Origin: an uncultured Clostridia bacterium
GTDB taxonomy: Bacteria; Bacillota; Clostridia; TANB77; CAG-508
Assembly: GCA_947626205.1 (NCBI GenBank)
Contig: CANQRO010000001.1
Span: 1-62,406 of the forward strand
Reading direction: 5' to 3'
Length of the DNA: 62,406 bases
Made by a program: the position numbers and the translations under genes. Below are positions 8,300-16,748 of the stretch, in pieces; within the stretch, counting starts at the first letter, position 1, and each line of letters begins with the position of its first letter. Under the pieces are notes generated by a model that saw nothing but the letters and a program-made list of their open reading frames with translations, had not been told where the DNA came from and did no database searches.

Positions 8300-9421
8300 T
8301 TATTTTGCTAATCCTTTGTTTTTTCTTAAAAAGGAAGGAATATCTAAATCATTCGAATTTGATGATGTACTTTCTGTTGATGTTGGGATTGAATTAATTT
8401 TCTTGTCCCAAGCTTTTGTTACCTTATCTACTACACCTATTGTAGAGATTGGTACTTCTTCTTCAAAGCCTGTTGCAATAACTGTAATTGTAATTTCATC
8501 TCCCATATTTTCATCTATTACTGCACCAAAGATTATGTTAGCTTCTGGGTCTACACTGCGTTGTACAAGTTCAGCAGCAGTATTTACTTCATGTAGTCCT
8601 AAATCTGGTCCACCAGTAATATTTATAATAACTCCTCTTGCTCCTTCTATTGAAGTTTCAAGTAGAGGACTTTGAATTGCTTGTTTTGCAGCATCTTCTG
8701 CTCTATTTTCTCCAGATGCAACACCAATACCCATATGAGCCATACCTGTATTTAACATAATTGTTTTAACATCTGCAAAATCTAAATTTACAAGACCTGG
8801 TACTGCTATTAAATCTGAAATGCCTTGTACACCTTGTCTTAAAACATCATCTGCCATTTTAAATGCATCTACAATTGATGTTTTTCTATCTATTATTTGT
8901 AATAATTTATCATTTGGTATTACTACTAAAGTATCTACTTTTCCTTTTAAACTTTCTATTCCACGTTCTGCTTGAGAAAGTCTTTTCTTTCCTTCAAATG
9001 TAAATGGTTTTGTTACAACACCAATTGTTAAAATTCCCATTTCTTTGGCAGCAGCTGCAACTATTGGGGCTGCACCTGTTCCTGTTCCTCCGCCCATACC
9101 AGCAGTAACAAATACCATATCTGCACCGCGTAATACTTCGGAAATTTCAGCTTTACTTTCTTCTGCTGATTGTGCACCTATATCTGGGTTAGCACCAGCA
9201 CCTAATCCTCTTGTAATTTTTTCACCAATTTGAATTTTAGTTGATGCTTTTGATTGTTGAAGTGCTTGTCTATCTGTATTTACAGATATAAAATCTACTC
9301 CCCTAATTCCAGATTCTATCATTCGATTAACAGCATTGTTACCTGCGCCACCTACACCAATAACTTTAATTGTTGCTGTTCCATCCATCATTTTCTCATT
9401 TTCTTCATAGTCTACCATCAT
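8300..9421 (-). CDS. ftsZ: Cell division protein FtsZ
   Basis: The tubulin-like GTPase that forms the division ring. The GTP-binding signature GGGTGTG lies at about residues 110-116. VGGAGNNAVN and VNTDRQAL near the N terminus and NLDFADVKT (T7 loop, about 213-221) are all present. After the core, a short linker leads to the C-terminal peptide DIPSFLRK, which binds FtsA and other partners. I place the start at the ATG at 9421, six bases after GGGGAGG; the upstream in-frame TTG at 9436 overlaps that ribosome-binding site. The length is about 373 residues. It is the last gene of the murA-ftsZ operon. Confidence 0.97.
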   Translation of the reverse strand: MMVDYEENEKMMDGTATIKVIGVGGAGNNAVNRMIESGIRGVDFISVNTDRQALQQSKASTKIQIGEKITRGLGAGANPDIGAQSAEESKAEISEVLRGADMVFVTAGMGGGTGTGAAPIVAAAAKEMGILTIGVVTKPFTFEGKKRLSQAERGIESLKGKVDTLVVIPNDKLLQIIDRKTSIVDAFKMADDVLRQGVQGISDLIAVPGLVNLDFADVKTIMLNTGMAHMGIGVASGENRAEDAAKQAIQSPLLETSIEGARGVIINITGGPDLGLHEVNTAAELVQRSVDPEANIIFGAVIDENMGDEITITVIATGFEEEVPISTIGVVDKVTKAWDKKINSIPTSTESTSSNSNDLDIPSFLRKNKGLAK

Positions 9422-9466
9422 ATAAATCCTCCCCAATACATATAAATTTAAAATTTAAACATTTTA

Positions 9467-10696
9467 TTAAGTATAAAAAAATTCTTTAATTCTCCCCATT
9501 ATTGTCATAAAGAAATTAGTATCTGATTTTACATCTATATTGCTAGATACAGTTTTTGCAAATGGTCGTGCTGCAATATATCTTACTAGTGAATAAGCAG
9601 AACGAAAACTTGGCTTAATTGTACTTACTAATCTTCCTGTAGAAATTTTAACAGGAATATTTAATGTAATTTTACCTGCTACGTCACTTTTATTAATATT
9701 TGTAATTCCTTGTCCTGTTAGCACTACATTATTAATTTTAGGTTTAATTCCTTGGTTAGTAATATCTTTATTAACTAAACTAAATATTTCTTCTATTCTA
9801 GCTTCTATAATTTCAATCAGCTCTGAACTTTTAATAATTTTATTCTTTCCATCACCCTTATAAGTATTTAGTATAATATCGTTATCGTTATCTATAAAGG
9901 ATTTTAAAGCTAGTCCATATTGTCTTTTTAATTTATCTGCTTCCTCTTCTGAAATATTTAGAACTAATGCAATATCACTTGTAATATTATCTCCACCTAA
10001 AGGAATTGTATTTGTATATATAAATGCTTCTCCTTCGAACACTCCTATATCTGTATTACCTGCACCTATATCTAATAACATAATATTATCATGTAATTCA
10101 TTAACATCTAATATTAAATTTCTTTCTGCAAGTGCATTTGGAACCATTCCGTCTATTTCTAATCCTGCTTTTTTAAATATTGCAGATAGTTGTCTTGTAT
10201 ATTCTTTATTGGCTAATATAATTTGTGCGTTTAATGTAAATTCTGAACTTAATTTTCCAACTGGATCAGATGTTTTAGAACCATCTTTTAAAACAAATTC
10301 GTATGGAACAATGTCTATAATTGTTTTTCCTTCTGGTACTTCAATATCCCTTACCTGCATAATGGATTGTCCTACATCTCTTACAGAAATAGCAGCATAT
10401 TTATCTTTTAATTCCTTTGTAACACTATTTTGTACAATTGTTACATATTTACCTGGAATTGTTACATAGGCAGAATTTATTTTAATATTAGCTTCATCTT
10501 CAGCATTTTGGATTGTTTTATCTATTGATAATGCAATCTCATCTTCATTAATTATTTTCCCTTTTTTGATACCACTACATTTTGTGCTAGTTGTGCAAAT
10601 AATTTCAACTTGGTTAAAATTGTTTACTTCTCCCACAACAGCTGATACTTTTGAAGTTCCGATATCAATTCCGACGATTATATCACCTATTGCCAA
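9467..10696 (-). CDS. ftsA: Cell division protein FtsA
   Basis: An actin-fold ATPase that tethers FtsZ to the membrane. VGIDIGTSKVSAVVGE is the phosphate-1 motif (about 8-23), followed by the SHS2 (1C) domain (about 85-165). DIGAGNTDIG (about 204-213) is phosphate-2, and VLTGQG (about 325) the adenosine motif. The C terminus (IMGRIKEFFYT) is a short amphipathic membrane-targeting helix. The start codon is TTG, eight bases after a GGGGG site. It lies 45 bases upstream of ftsZ on the same strand. A good promoter lies just upstream (10740-10768), so ftsA-ftsZ may be transcribed separately from murA. Confidence 0.95.
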   Translation of the reverse strand: MAIGDIIVGIDIGTSKVSAVVGEVNNFNQVEIICTTSTKCSGIKKGKIINEDEIALSIDKTIQNAEDEANIKINSAYVTIPGKYVTIVQNSVTKELKDKYAAISVRDVGQSIMQVRDIEVPEGKTIIDIVPYEFVLKDGSKTSDPVGKLSSEFTLNAQIILANKEYTRQLSAIFKKAGLEIDGMVPNALAERNLILDVNELHDNIMLLDIGAGNTDIGVFEGEAFIYTNTIPLGGDNITSDIALVLNISEEEADKLKRQYGLALKSFIDNDNDIILNTYKGDGKNKIIKSSELIEIIEARIEEIFSLVNKDITNQGIKPKINNVVLTGQGITNINKSDVAGKITLNIPVKISTGRLVSTIKPSFRSAYSLVRYIAARPFAKTVSSNIDVKSDTNFFMTIMGRIKEFFYT

Positions 10697-10739
10697 AGCT
10701 TATTCCCCCATTTTTTAAGTATATTTTTTTACTTAGGTA

Positions 10740-10768
10740 AGAATATTATATTTTGGTAAAAAAGTCAA
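10740..10768 (-). promoter_or_regulatory. Promoter candidate for ftsA-ftsZ
   Basis: On the minus strand, TTGACT (10768-10763), a 17-base spacer, then TATTCT (10745-10740), about 44 bases before the TTG start of ftsA. The intergenic region is otherwise AT-rich, with repeated AATATTTTTGT units. Confidence 0.55.
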
Positions 10769-10861
10769 GAGTTTTTGTAATATTTTTGTAATATTTTTGT
10801 TCTTTTTTGTAATAATATTTTCGTACTTTTACAGTACCAAGCCTTTTCAATTTTTTAATAT

Positions 10862-11269
10862 TTATTCTTTAATGGTTTTACTGTTATTTTTATTTTCAAT
10901 TTCTTTTTTTTCACGCATCTTTCTTATTTTTTCTGTCCATTTATCAATATAATAACGTCGTATAATTGCAAGATTTACAAACATTCTACCTACAAATACA
11001 ACAATTGCAGCTAAATAAATATCCACATTTAATCTTTCTCCTAAATATGTAAGTAAAATAGATAATATTGCGTTTCCAAAGAAACCTGATACAAATATTT
11101 TTAGATCAAATTCACCCTTTAATACAGATGAAATTCCTCCAAATACAGAATCTAATGCAGCAATTATAGAAATTGCCAAATATCCAGATAAACTATATGG
11201 AATAATTGGTGCGTTTAATCCTGCTATTACACCTATAACACATCCAATAACTATTGCTATAAAAACCAT
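10862..11269 (-). CDS. sbp: Small basic family protein (DUF1290)
   Basis: A 135-residue membrane protein with three to four hydrophobic segments and a basic, charged C-terminal tail (KWTEKIRKMREKK). VIGVIAGLNAP at the start and the IAALDSVFGGISSVL segment are typical of the small basic protein found between DUF881 genes and ftsZ in Firmicutes. The family role is not established; its location implies a link to division or envelope synthesis. Its ATG directly abuts the stop of the upstream DUF881 gene, so translation is probably coupled. Confidence 0.9.
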   Translation of the reverse strand: MVFIAIVIGCVIGVIAGLNAPIIPYSLSGYLAISIIAALDSVFGGISSVLKGEFDLKIFVSGFFGNAILSILLTYLGERLNVDIYLAAIVVFVGRMFVNLAIIRRYYIDKWTEKIRKMREKKEIENKNNSKTIKE

Positions 11270-12052
11270 CTATTTTTCCTCCCCTTTTGTTACTTCTTGA
11301 GCATATCTTAATTTAAAATTTTCCTCTCCATTATACTTCGGAATAACTATGTTATTTTGCACTTTTAAGGTTGCATTTGAATATCTACTAATAAATCCAG
11401 AAATTTTTGCAGTTAATGTACTTTCTAGTGTTTTTGGATCTCCTATTGCCTTAATTACATAAGGTGATGTTATTCTTTTTGAATTATCAATTAGAATATA
11501 AAAATCTTCTTTATAACTCTCATTGTCATCTTCTCCGCCTATCCAAATATTCATTATATTGGTCATATTAACAATCCTTTGATCATTTATACTGATAGCC
11601 TCTGCTCCTGCATATTTTAATTCATTTATTAATTCTAATAATTCTCTATCCTTTACTTTATTTTCTTCACTTTTATCATAAAAAGTAATTACTACTCCAT
11701 CTCCTGTTACATCTGTTAAACCTGCAATTGTTTGAGCTTGCAATAACTCTTTGTTTAGTAACTCTGTTGCTTCTTGGTTAGAGGCTCTTTTTTGTCTATA
11801 TTCTATTAATGTTTCATTATTTTGCAATAACTTCTCTTCTGTTGCATTATACCTTTCTTTCCAGCTTGCTAAACTTTCTGTTAATTCCGCTTCTCTCATT
11901 GTTTCTATTAAAGTTATGTTTGTTTCTTCTACTGTTTTGAATTGCATAAATATGATATATGTAAGAACAAAGCAAACAAGCCCAATTGTAATTGTCATAG
12001 TTCCTTTACCTTTTTTCATCTTTTTATTTATGTTAGTATAAAACCAACACAT
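11270..12052 (-). CDS. DUF881 family protein (YlxW/YlxX-like), second copy
   Basis: A membrane-anchored extracytoplasmic protein of up to 260 residues. It has one transmembrane segment (about 19-35), a coiled coil (about 45-105) and a DUF881 domain (about 110-260) with GLTDVTGDGVVITFYD and GAEAISINDQRI. The family lies in division operons of Firmicutes; its biochemical role is unknown. The ATG at 12052 sits only one base after AAAGGAG, which is unusually close. The in-frame ATG at 12019 (MKKGKGTMTI) fits the family better but lacks a clear site. It is paralogous to the gene directly upstream. Confidence 0.85.
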   Translation of the reverse strand: MCWFYTNINKKMKKGKGTMTITIGLVCFVLTYIIFMQFKTVEETNITLIETMREAELTESLASWKERYNATEEKLLQNNETLIEYRQKRASNQEATELLNKELLQAQTIAGLTDVTGDGVVITFYDKSEENKVKDRELLELINELKYAGAEAISINDQRIVNMTNIMNIWIGGEDDNESYKEDFYILIDNSKRITSPYVIKAIGDPKTLESTLTAKISGFISRYSNATLKVQNNIVIPKYNGEENFKLRYAQEVTKGEEK

Positions 12053-12080
12053 TCTCCTTTCTTTTATAATATTACGATAC

Positions 12081-12794
12081 CTATTTTACATTTTTAATAT
12101 ATCTATTTGTTAATGCTCCATTAAATTTTTCAATAACTAAATGATCACTTTTTTTAGCCTCTATATTATTAAAACCATATTGTTCTTGTAACATATAAAT
12201 ATATCCCCCTGGTCGCATTATATTATTTATTCTACTTTGATCTCCAATTGCTTTAATTACAAAAGGACTTCCTATAATTTCACCATTTACTAATATAACC
12301 GTACCAGCACATGTAATAGTAGTAGATGGAACTATTCTTTCTCCATTTATACTAATAGCCTCTACGCCATTGTTTTTTAATTCGTTTACTATTCTTCTTA
12401 AATCATCATCGTGAATTAAGTCATTTGAAGTTGAAAATGTTGAAGGTGTATTATCGTATAAGGTAATAATCATTCCTTCACCTTGTACATCTGTTAAACC
12501 TAAATATGTATTTATTCTTTTTAATTCTTCCTGCTTTTCTAATGAAGAATCATCAGATGAAGTACTAACTTTTCTTTCTTCTTCTAGCTGTTTTTCAGAT
12601 AATTGTAATTGTTCATAAATCACATCATATTTTTCTTTCCATCTTAATACTTCATCACGTAAATCATTTTCTCTATATGTATTGCCAGCAATTGAAATTA
12701 AATTATTGGTAGTTCTCAATTGTACCATAATACTAAATGTTAATAATATACATGTAATTCCTAGTATAATTGCGATTTCATGTTTTTTCTTCAT
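12081..12794 (-). CDS. DUF881 family protein (YlxW/YlxX-like), first copy
   Basis: 237 residues in the same layout as the next gene: a short basic start (MKKKHE), one membrane segment (about 7-25), a coiled coil (about 40-90) and a DUF881 domain with GLTDVQGEGMIITLYD and NGVEAISINGERI. The DUF881 domain is predicted to lie outside the membrane. Tandem DUF881 copies between ftsQ and sbp are a common Clostridia arrangement and support a division-linked role, which remains unproven. Confidence 0.88.
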   Translation of the reverse strand: MKKKHEIAIILGITCILLTFSIMVQLRTTNNLISIAGNTYRENDLRDEVLRWKEKYDVIYEQLQLSEKQLEEERKVSTSSDDSSLEKQEELKRINTYLGLTDVQGEGMIITLYDNTPSTFSTSNDLIHDDDLRRIVNELKNNGVEAISINGERIVPSTTITCAGTVILVNGEIIGSPFVIKAIGDQSRINNIMRPGGYIYMLQEQYGFNNIEAKKSDHLVIEKFNGALTNRYIKNVK

Positions 12795-12899
12795 TGTCTA
12801 TTTTTCCTTATAATTCAATATTTAGGTTTTTAAAGGATGCCTATAAACCATTAATTTTTTATATAATTTGTTTTATACTAACTTTTTAAAATATACTTT

Positions 12900-14033
12900 T
12901 TATGAATCTTGTCTAAAATATGCTTTTTCCGTATTTAAATTACCATTTACAAAGATTTCTCCTTCTAAACCTTTTGTATCTTGTAAAGCAACTTTTAGAT
13001 ATAATAATCTATTACTTAAATTCGTTAAATTTCCTAAATGAACTACCTTTTTTCCTCCGTCCATTGTCAATTTATAATCTTCTTTGTTTGAAATATCTAT
13101 TCTACTAATATCTTCTTGTATTTCATTTGAATGTATTGCTTCTATTACTCCTAATATACTTTCTAATTTAGATAAATCTTCCTGGCATAATCGTTTACCA
13201 ACACTTATTTCTTCATTTGGTGTTATATATCCAATAATAATTGGTAATTCAAGCTTATTCTGATTTGCCTCTAAAATATATCCTTGATTATTTATATAAA
13301 TATAACTTCCTGCATATTCAATCATGAATGTTGCTTTTCTTTCTGTAATTTCAAGTTCTATTGTACTTGGTAATTTTCTAATAACATTAACTTTATCTAT
13401 GTATGCTTCTTGCTTTATATTTTTTATTATTTTACTACGCATATTTCTAAATATATTATCTTCAAATTGAATTTGAGATAAACTAATAATTGTATCTGTA
13501 CTTATTTTTTCATTTCCTGTTACTATTATTTCTTTTATATTAAATACAGGAGATAATAAGAAAAACATAAATGCAATACCTAAAGAAAGCATTAATATAA
13601 TCCATTTAGCAACCTTTATAGCTGTTGCATTTTCTACATTCGGCTTGTCCTTTGTTTTTAATTGTTTATTTTTTTTATTACCTGGAGCAGATTTTTTTTC
13701 TGCTCCACTATTTTTTATTTTATCTTTTTTTACGTTAGATTTTTTTACTTTTTTAATATTCTTCTTATTATTAACTTTAGAACCTTTTTTATTGGCTGTA
13801 GATGTTTTACTATTTTTCTTTTTATTTAGTTGCTTGTTTTCTACTTTTGTAACTCCTATAACTATTTCATCATCAAAATTAAAAACATCATCATATGCTT
13901 CTACTCTACTTTTATTTGGTTTTTGTTTTACACTTTTTTTAACAGTCTTTTTTACTTGATTCTTTTTTTTATCTTTATTATATTTATCGTCCAAATATAA
14001 AAAGTTAAGTTCTGTATTTTTATTTTTTCCCAT
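12900..14033 (-). CDS. ftsQ: Cell division protein FtsQ/DivIB
   Basis: A bitopic division protein of 377 residues. A very lysine-rich cytoplasmic tail (about 1-135) precedes one membrane segment (about 145-165). A POTRA domain follows, beginning IKEIIVTGNEKI and containing IRKLPSTIELEITER. FtsQ/DivIB links FtsL and FtsB-like proteins and controls septal wall synthesis. The tail is longer than usual and full of K/N repeats, a low-complexity feature. Its ATG directly follows the murA stop, so the two genes are coupled. Confidence 0.9.
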   Translation of the reverse strand: MGKNKNTELNFLYLDDKYNKDKKKNQVKKTVKKSVKQKPNKSRVEAYDDVFNFDDEIVIGVTKVENKQLNKKKNSKTSTANKKGSKVNNKKNIKKVKKSNVKKDKIKNSGAEKKSAPGNKKNKQLKTKDKPNVENATAIKVAKWIILMLSLGIAFMFFLLSPVFNIKEIIVTGNEKISTDTIISLSQIQFEDNIFRNMRSKIIKNIKQEAYIDKVNVIRKLPSTIELEITERKATFMIEYAGSYIYINNQGYILEANQNKLELPIIIGYITPNEEISVGKRLCQEDLSKLESILGVIEAIHSNEIQEDISRIDISNKEDYKLTMDGGKKVVHLGNLTNLSNRLLYLKVALQDTKGLEGEIFVNGNLNTEKAYFRQDS

Positions 14034-15287
14034 CTACACCACTTCTTTCGTAATTTTTGCTCCCAAATTACTTAATTTCTTATCTAGATTTTCATATCCT
14101 CTCAAAATGTATTCTATTTTATCAATTTTAGTCTTTCCACTTGCTATAAGCCCCGCCAACACTAATGCAGCTCCTCCTCTTAAGTCTGTTGCACTAACAG
14201 ATGCTCCACTTAGTTTTCTAACACCTTTTACTATAGCTGTTTTTCCTTCTATTATTATTTTAGCTCCCATTCTTTTTAATTCTGCTGTATATTTGTATCT
14301 ATTTTCGAATATATTCTCTGTTATTACAGATGTTCCTTTTGCTACTGTTAGCATACTTAAAAAAATTGCTTGCATATCTGTAGGAAAACCCGGATAAGGC
14401 ATTGTTTTAATTTCTATTCCTTGTAGTTTCTTTGGTGCTTTTAGCTCAATTTCATTTTTTCTAATTTCTACGTTGCACCCACACTCTTGTAATTTATCTA
14501 ATACTGGTGTTAAGTGCTCTGCACATGCGTTTTTTAATATAATATGCCCTGCTGTTGCTGCTGTACAACATAATAGCGTTCCAGCTTCTATTCTATCTGG
14601 CATAATCTTGTAACCTTGATCTTTTAATGAACTTACACCCTTAATAATAATTTCACTTGTTCCAGCGCCTTCAATTTTAGCTCCCATTTTATTTAAAAAA
14701 TTCTGTAAATCTACAATTTCTGGTTCCATTGCTGCATTAGAAATAATTGTAGTATTTTTAGCTAAAGTTGCCGCTAATATAGCGTTTTCAGTTGCTCCTA
14801 CACTTGGAAAATCTAAATGAATTTTTTCTCCCAATATTGTATCACAAATACAGGTAATAAATCCAGTATTTTCACTAATATTTATACCTAATTTTTCAAA
14901 AGCTTTTAAATGTAAATCAATTGGTCTTGCTCCAATATCACATCCTCCAGGATATGAAAAGGTTGCTTTGCCTGTTCTACCTAATAATGCCCCTGCTAAT
15001 ATAACTGATGAACGCATTTTTCTCATTAATTCTTCTGGAATTTCGTACCTTGTTATGCATCTAGCATCAATCGTTATTTTATCATGATTTTTCTTCACTT
15101 TGCAACCCAAATATCTTAATATATCAATCATAACTTTTGTATCATGTATATCTGGAACATTATATAATCTTGTAATACCTTTATTTAAAATGGAAGCAGC
15201 AAGTATTGGTAATGATGCATTTTTAGATCCAGAAACATATGCTTCTCCTTGTAGCTTTCTTCCTCCATGTATTATATATGTAGACAT
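14034..15287 (-). CDS. murA: UDP-N-acetylglucosamine 1-carboxyvinyltransferase MurA
   Basis: It catalyses the first committed step of peptidoglycan synthesis, transfer of enolpyruvate from PEP to UDP-GlcNAc, in the cytoplasm. The substrate-binding SKNASLPIL (21-29) is present. So is the catalytic loop PGGCDIGARP, whose Cys116 is the residue attacked by fosfomycin. The length (417) is normal. The start follows AAGGAGGGGGA. It is the first gene of the operon leading through ftsQ to ftsZ. The 281 bases upstream hold a 51-codon open frame without a start codon and the terminator of the next gene. Confidence 0.96.
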   Translation of the reverse strand: MSTYIIHGGRKLQGEAYVSGSKNASLPILAASILNKGITRLYNVPDIHDTKVMIDILRYLGCKVKKNHDKITIDARCITRYEIPEELMRKMRSSVILAGALLGRTGKATFSYPGGCDIGARPIDLHLKAFEKLGINISENTGFITCICDTILGEKIHLDFPSVGATENAILAATLAKNTTIISNAAMEPEIVDLQNFLNKMGAKIEGAGTSEIIIKGVSSLKDQGYKIMPDRIEAGTLLCCTAATAGHIILKNACAEHLTPVLDKLQECGCNVEIRKNEIELKAPKKLQGIEIKTMPYPGFPTDMQAIFLSMLTVAKGTSVITENIFENRYKYTAELKRMGAKIIIEGKTAIVKGVRKLSGASVSATDLRGGAALVLAGLIASGKTKIDKIEYILRGYENLDKKLSNLGAKITKEVV

Positions 15288-15516
15288 ATTAAAAAAATCC
15301 CCCTCCTTATGTAATATATTTTATGCTAACTACATAAATTGGGTGATTTTACTACCTTATTATTTCCAACTTTTAACACTCTCCCGACGTCAGCAAAGTG
15401 TTTCTCTTGTGTAATCTCACTGCCTTTACAAGCATATTTAACTTTAGTATTTAATTTTAAAATTTCTCCATTTGCTATATTCTAACGTTGTAATTAACTT
15501 TCTTGCATACCAAAAC

Positions 15517-15562
15517 TAAAAAAAGAAAGTTTCTAGATGTAATAAACACATCCAGAAACTTT
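15517..15562 (-). terminator. Intrinsic terminator of the 166-aa orphan gene
   Basis: AAAGTTTCTAGATGT (15526-15540) pairs with 15548-15562 with one mismatch. On the minus strand it is followed by a U-rich stretch (15517-15524). It lies seven bases after the stop at 15569. Confidence 0.8.
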
Positions 15563-15568
15563 GCTTTT

Positions 15569-16069
15569 TTAGATCACATGTGTGAGACTCATAAAAAAGT
15601 CTCTATTGATTCGTGTGCTGTTGATGAAGATGTCAACCGCCACTTCATCATTGACAGCCTGCTTTGCCTTTTTCAGTTCATACGGCATAAAGGCATACCT
15701 CTTGCTGTGCCTTTGGTAATGATCGACAAAATCATTACACTCAAGATCCCAGACGGCGATCACGATGGGGCAGAGCTTTAGTTGCTTATACTCGTCAGGG
15801 TTAAACCCTTCTTTCATAGTAAGTCTAGCAGTTGTCCGCCAAACTTTCCTCTTCTTAAGGCCTTTTCCTACGATTACTCTTGTAGAAGACATTTCGGAAA
15901 TTTCAAAATACTCTCCGAATCTCTGCACAATTTCCTTATCTTCTACAACACCGTCGCTCTTACGAGCGACCCAGCCGATATAGTCTATCGACTGCCTCCG
16001 GCAGAATTCCTCTACCGAAAGCTCTGCTTCTTTGTGGTCTAGTGTCAGAATAAGAAATTTCTTATCCAT
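15569..16069 (-). CDS. Orphan protein, 166 aa, unknown function
   Basis: I do not recognise this soluble, charged protein. It has no membrane segment or obvious motif. It contains basic stretches (GKGLKKRKVWR, about 69-79) and several Trp/Tyr residues. It stands alone with its own extended -10 promoter, an AAAGGAG site and a terminator. G+C is near 40 percent in sampled lines, against less than 30 in its neighbours. Two arginines (R24, R78) use CGG as ordinary sense codons; shifting +1 at R24 would hit a stop within a few codons, so here CGG must be read in frame. This marks it as an acquired gene. Confidence 0.7.
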   Translation of the reverse strand: MDKKFLILTLDHKEAELSVEEFCRRQSIDYIGWVARKSDGVVEDKEIVQRFGEYFEISEMSSTRVIVGKGLKKRKVWRTTARLTMKEGFNPDEYKQLKLCPIVIAVWDLECNDFVDHYQRHSKRYAFMPYELKKAKQAVNDEVAVDIFINSTRINRDFFMSLTHVI

Positions 16070-16118
16070 TCTTTTGCTCCTTTCTACTCTACATCCCTTT
16101 ATTGGGTTCTTCTTTTTA

Positions 16119-16147
16119 ATTATACCACTTTATGTTACTTTTAGCAA
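16119..16147 (-). promoter_or_regulatory. SigA-type promoter with extended -10
   Basis: On the minus strand, TTGCTA (16147-16142), a 17-base spacer ending in TGG, then TATAAT (16124-16119). It drives the 166-aa orphan gene through a leader of about 45 bases. Confidence 0.7.
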
Positions 16148-16285
16148 ATTTTATACTGTTTTTTAGAGATATTGACGTATGTCAATTTATTATATATAAT
16201 CAAATAAATTATATTAAAATAGTTTTTAATATAATTTAAACCTCGTATGAATATAGCATTTAGGGGTAGAAAGGTTGTGAAAATT

Positions 16286-16678
16286 ATGGAAATTAAAGAT
16301 GCTATTCAAATTGCAAAAAATGTTAGAAAATATGCCTGTTCTGATATTTATTTAGTTGGTGCTTGTTTAGTTTGTAAATCTGGCAAAGCATACTCTGGAT
16401 GTAATATTGAAAACAGTGGAATACAAAGTATTTGTGCTGAACGTACTGCTTTTGTTAAGGCTTTATCTGAAGGTGAAAGAGATTTTAGTTACATTGTTGT
16501 ATGTGGCGGAAAAAAAGGTAGCAATGAATTAGATGAATGTTTGCCTTGTGGTTATTGTAGACAATTTATGAAACAATATGTAGATAACAATTTTAAAATT
16601 TATGCATATTCTGGTGATAATAATGAATTAAAAGAATATTCTATAAATGATCTATTGCCTCATGCTTTTTCTTTATAA
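16286..16678 (+). CDS. cdd: Cytidine deaminase
   Basis: It converts cytidine and deoxycytidine to uridine compounds in pyrimidine salvage. The zinc and catalytic motif is CAERTA, with Cys in place of His as in tetrameric enzymes, and Glu as proton donor. The second zinc motif is PCGYCRQ. CNIENSG binds the nucleoside. I place the start at the ATG at 16286 (MEIKDAIQIA, about 130 residues, normal for tetrameric Cdd), about 11 bases after AGAAAGG. The upstream ATG at 16247 has no ribosome-binding site. A hairpin shared with aspS follows. Confidence 0.93.
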   Translation: MEIKDAIQIAKNVRKYACSDIYLVGACLVCKSGKAYSGCNIENSGIQSICAERTAFVKALSEGERDFSYIVVCGGKKGSNELDECLPCGYCRQFMKQYVDNNFKIYAYSGDNNELKEYSINDLLPHAFSL

Positions 16679-16710
16679 TATATAAAAATTAGAAATTTAT
16701 ATACAAGATA

Positions 16711-16746
16711 AAAAGACTCCAACTTTAATTATAGTTGGAGTCCTTA
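16711..16746. terminator. Bidirectional terminator between cdd and aspS
   Basis: GACTCCAACT (16715-16724) pairs with AGTTGGAGTC (16733-16742) around an 8-base AT loop, with A and T runs on either side. It serves the convergent cdd (plus) and aspS (minus). Confidence 0.8.
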
Positions 16747-16748
16747 TT

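Noticed and set aside
9422..9436. TTG at 9436 as the ftsZ start
   Set aside because: It overlaps the GGGGAGG ribosome-binding site of the ATG at 9421.
16247..16286. Upstream ATG of cdd
   Set aside because: No ribosome-binding site, and the 13 extra residues are not part of the family.
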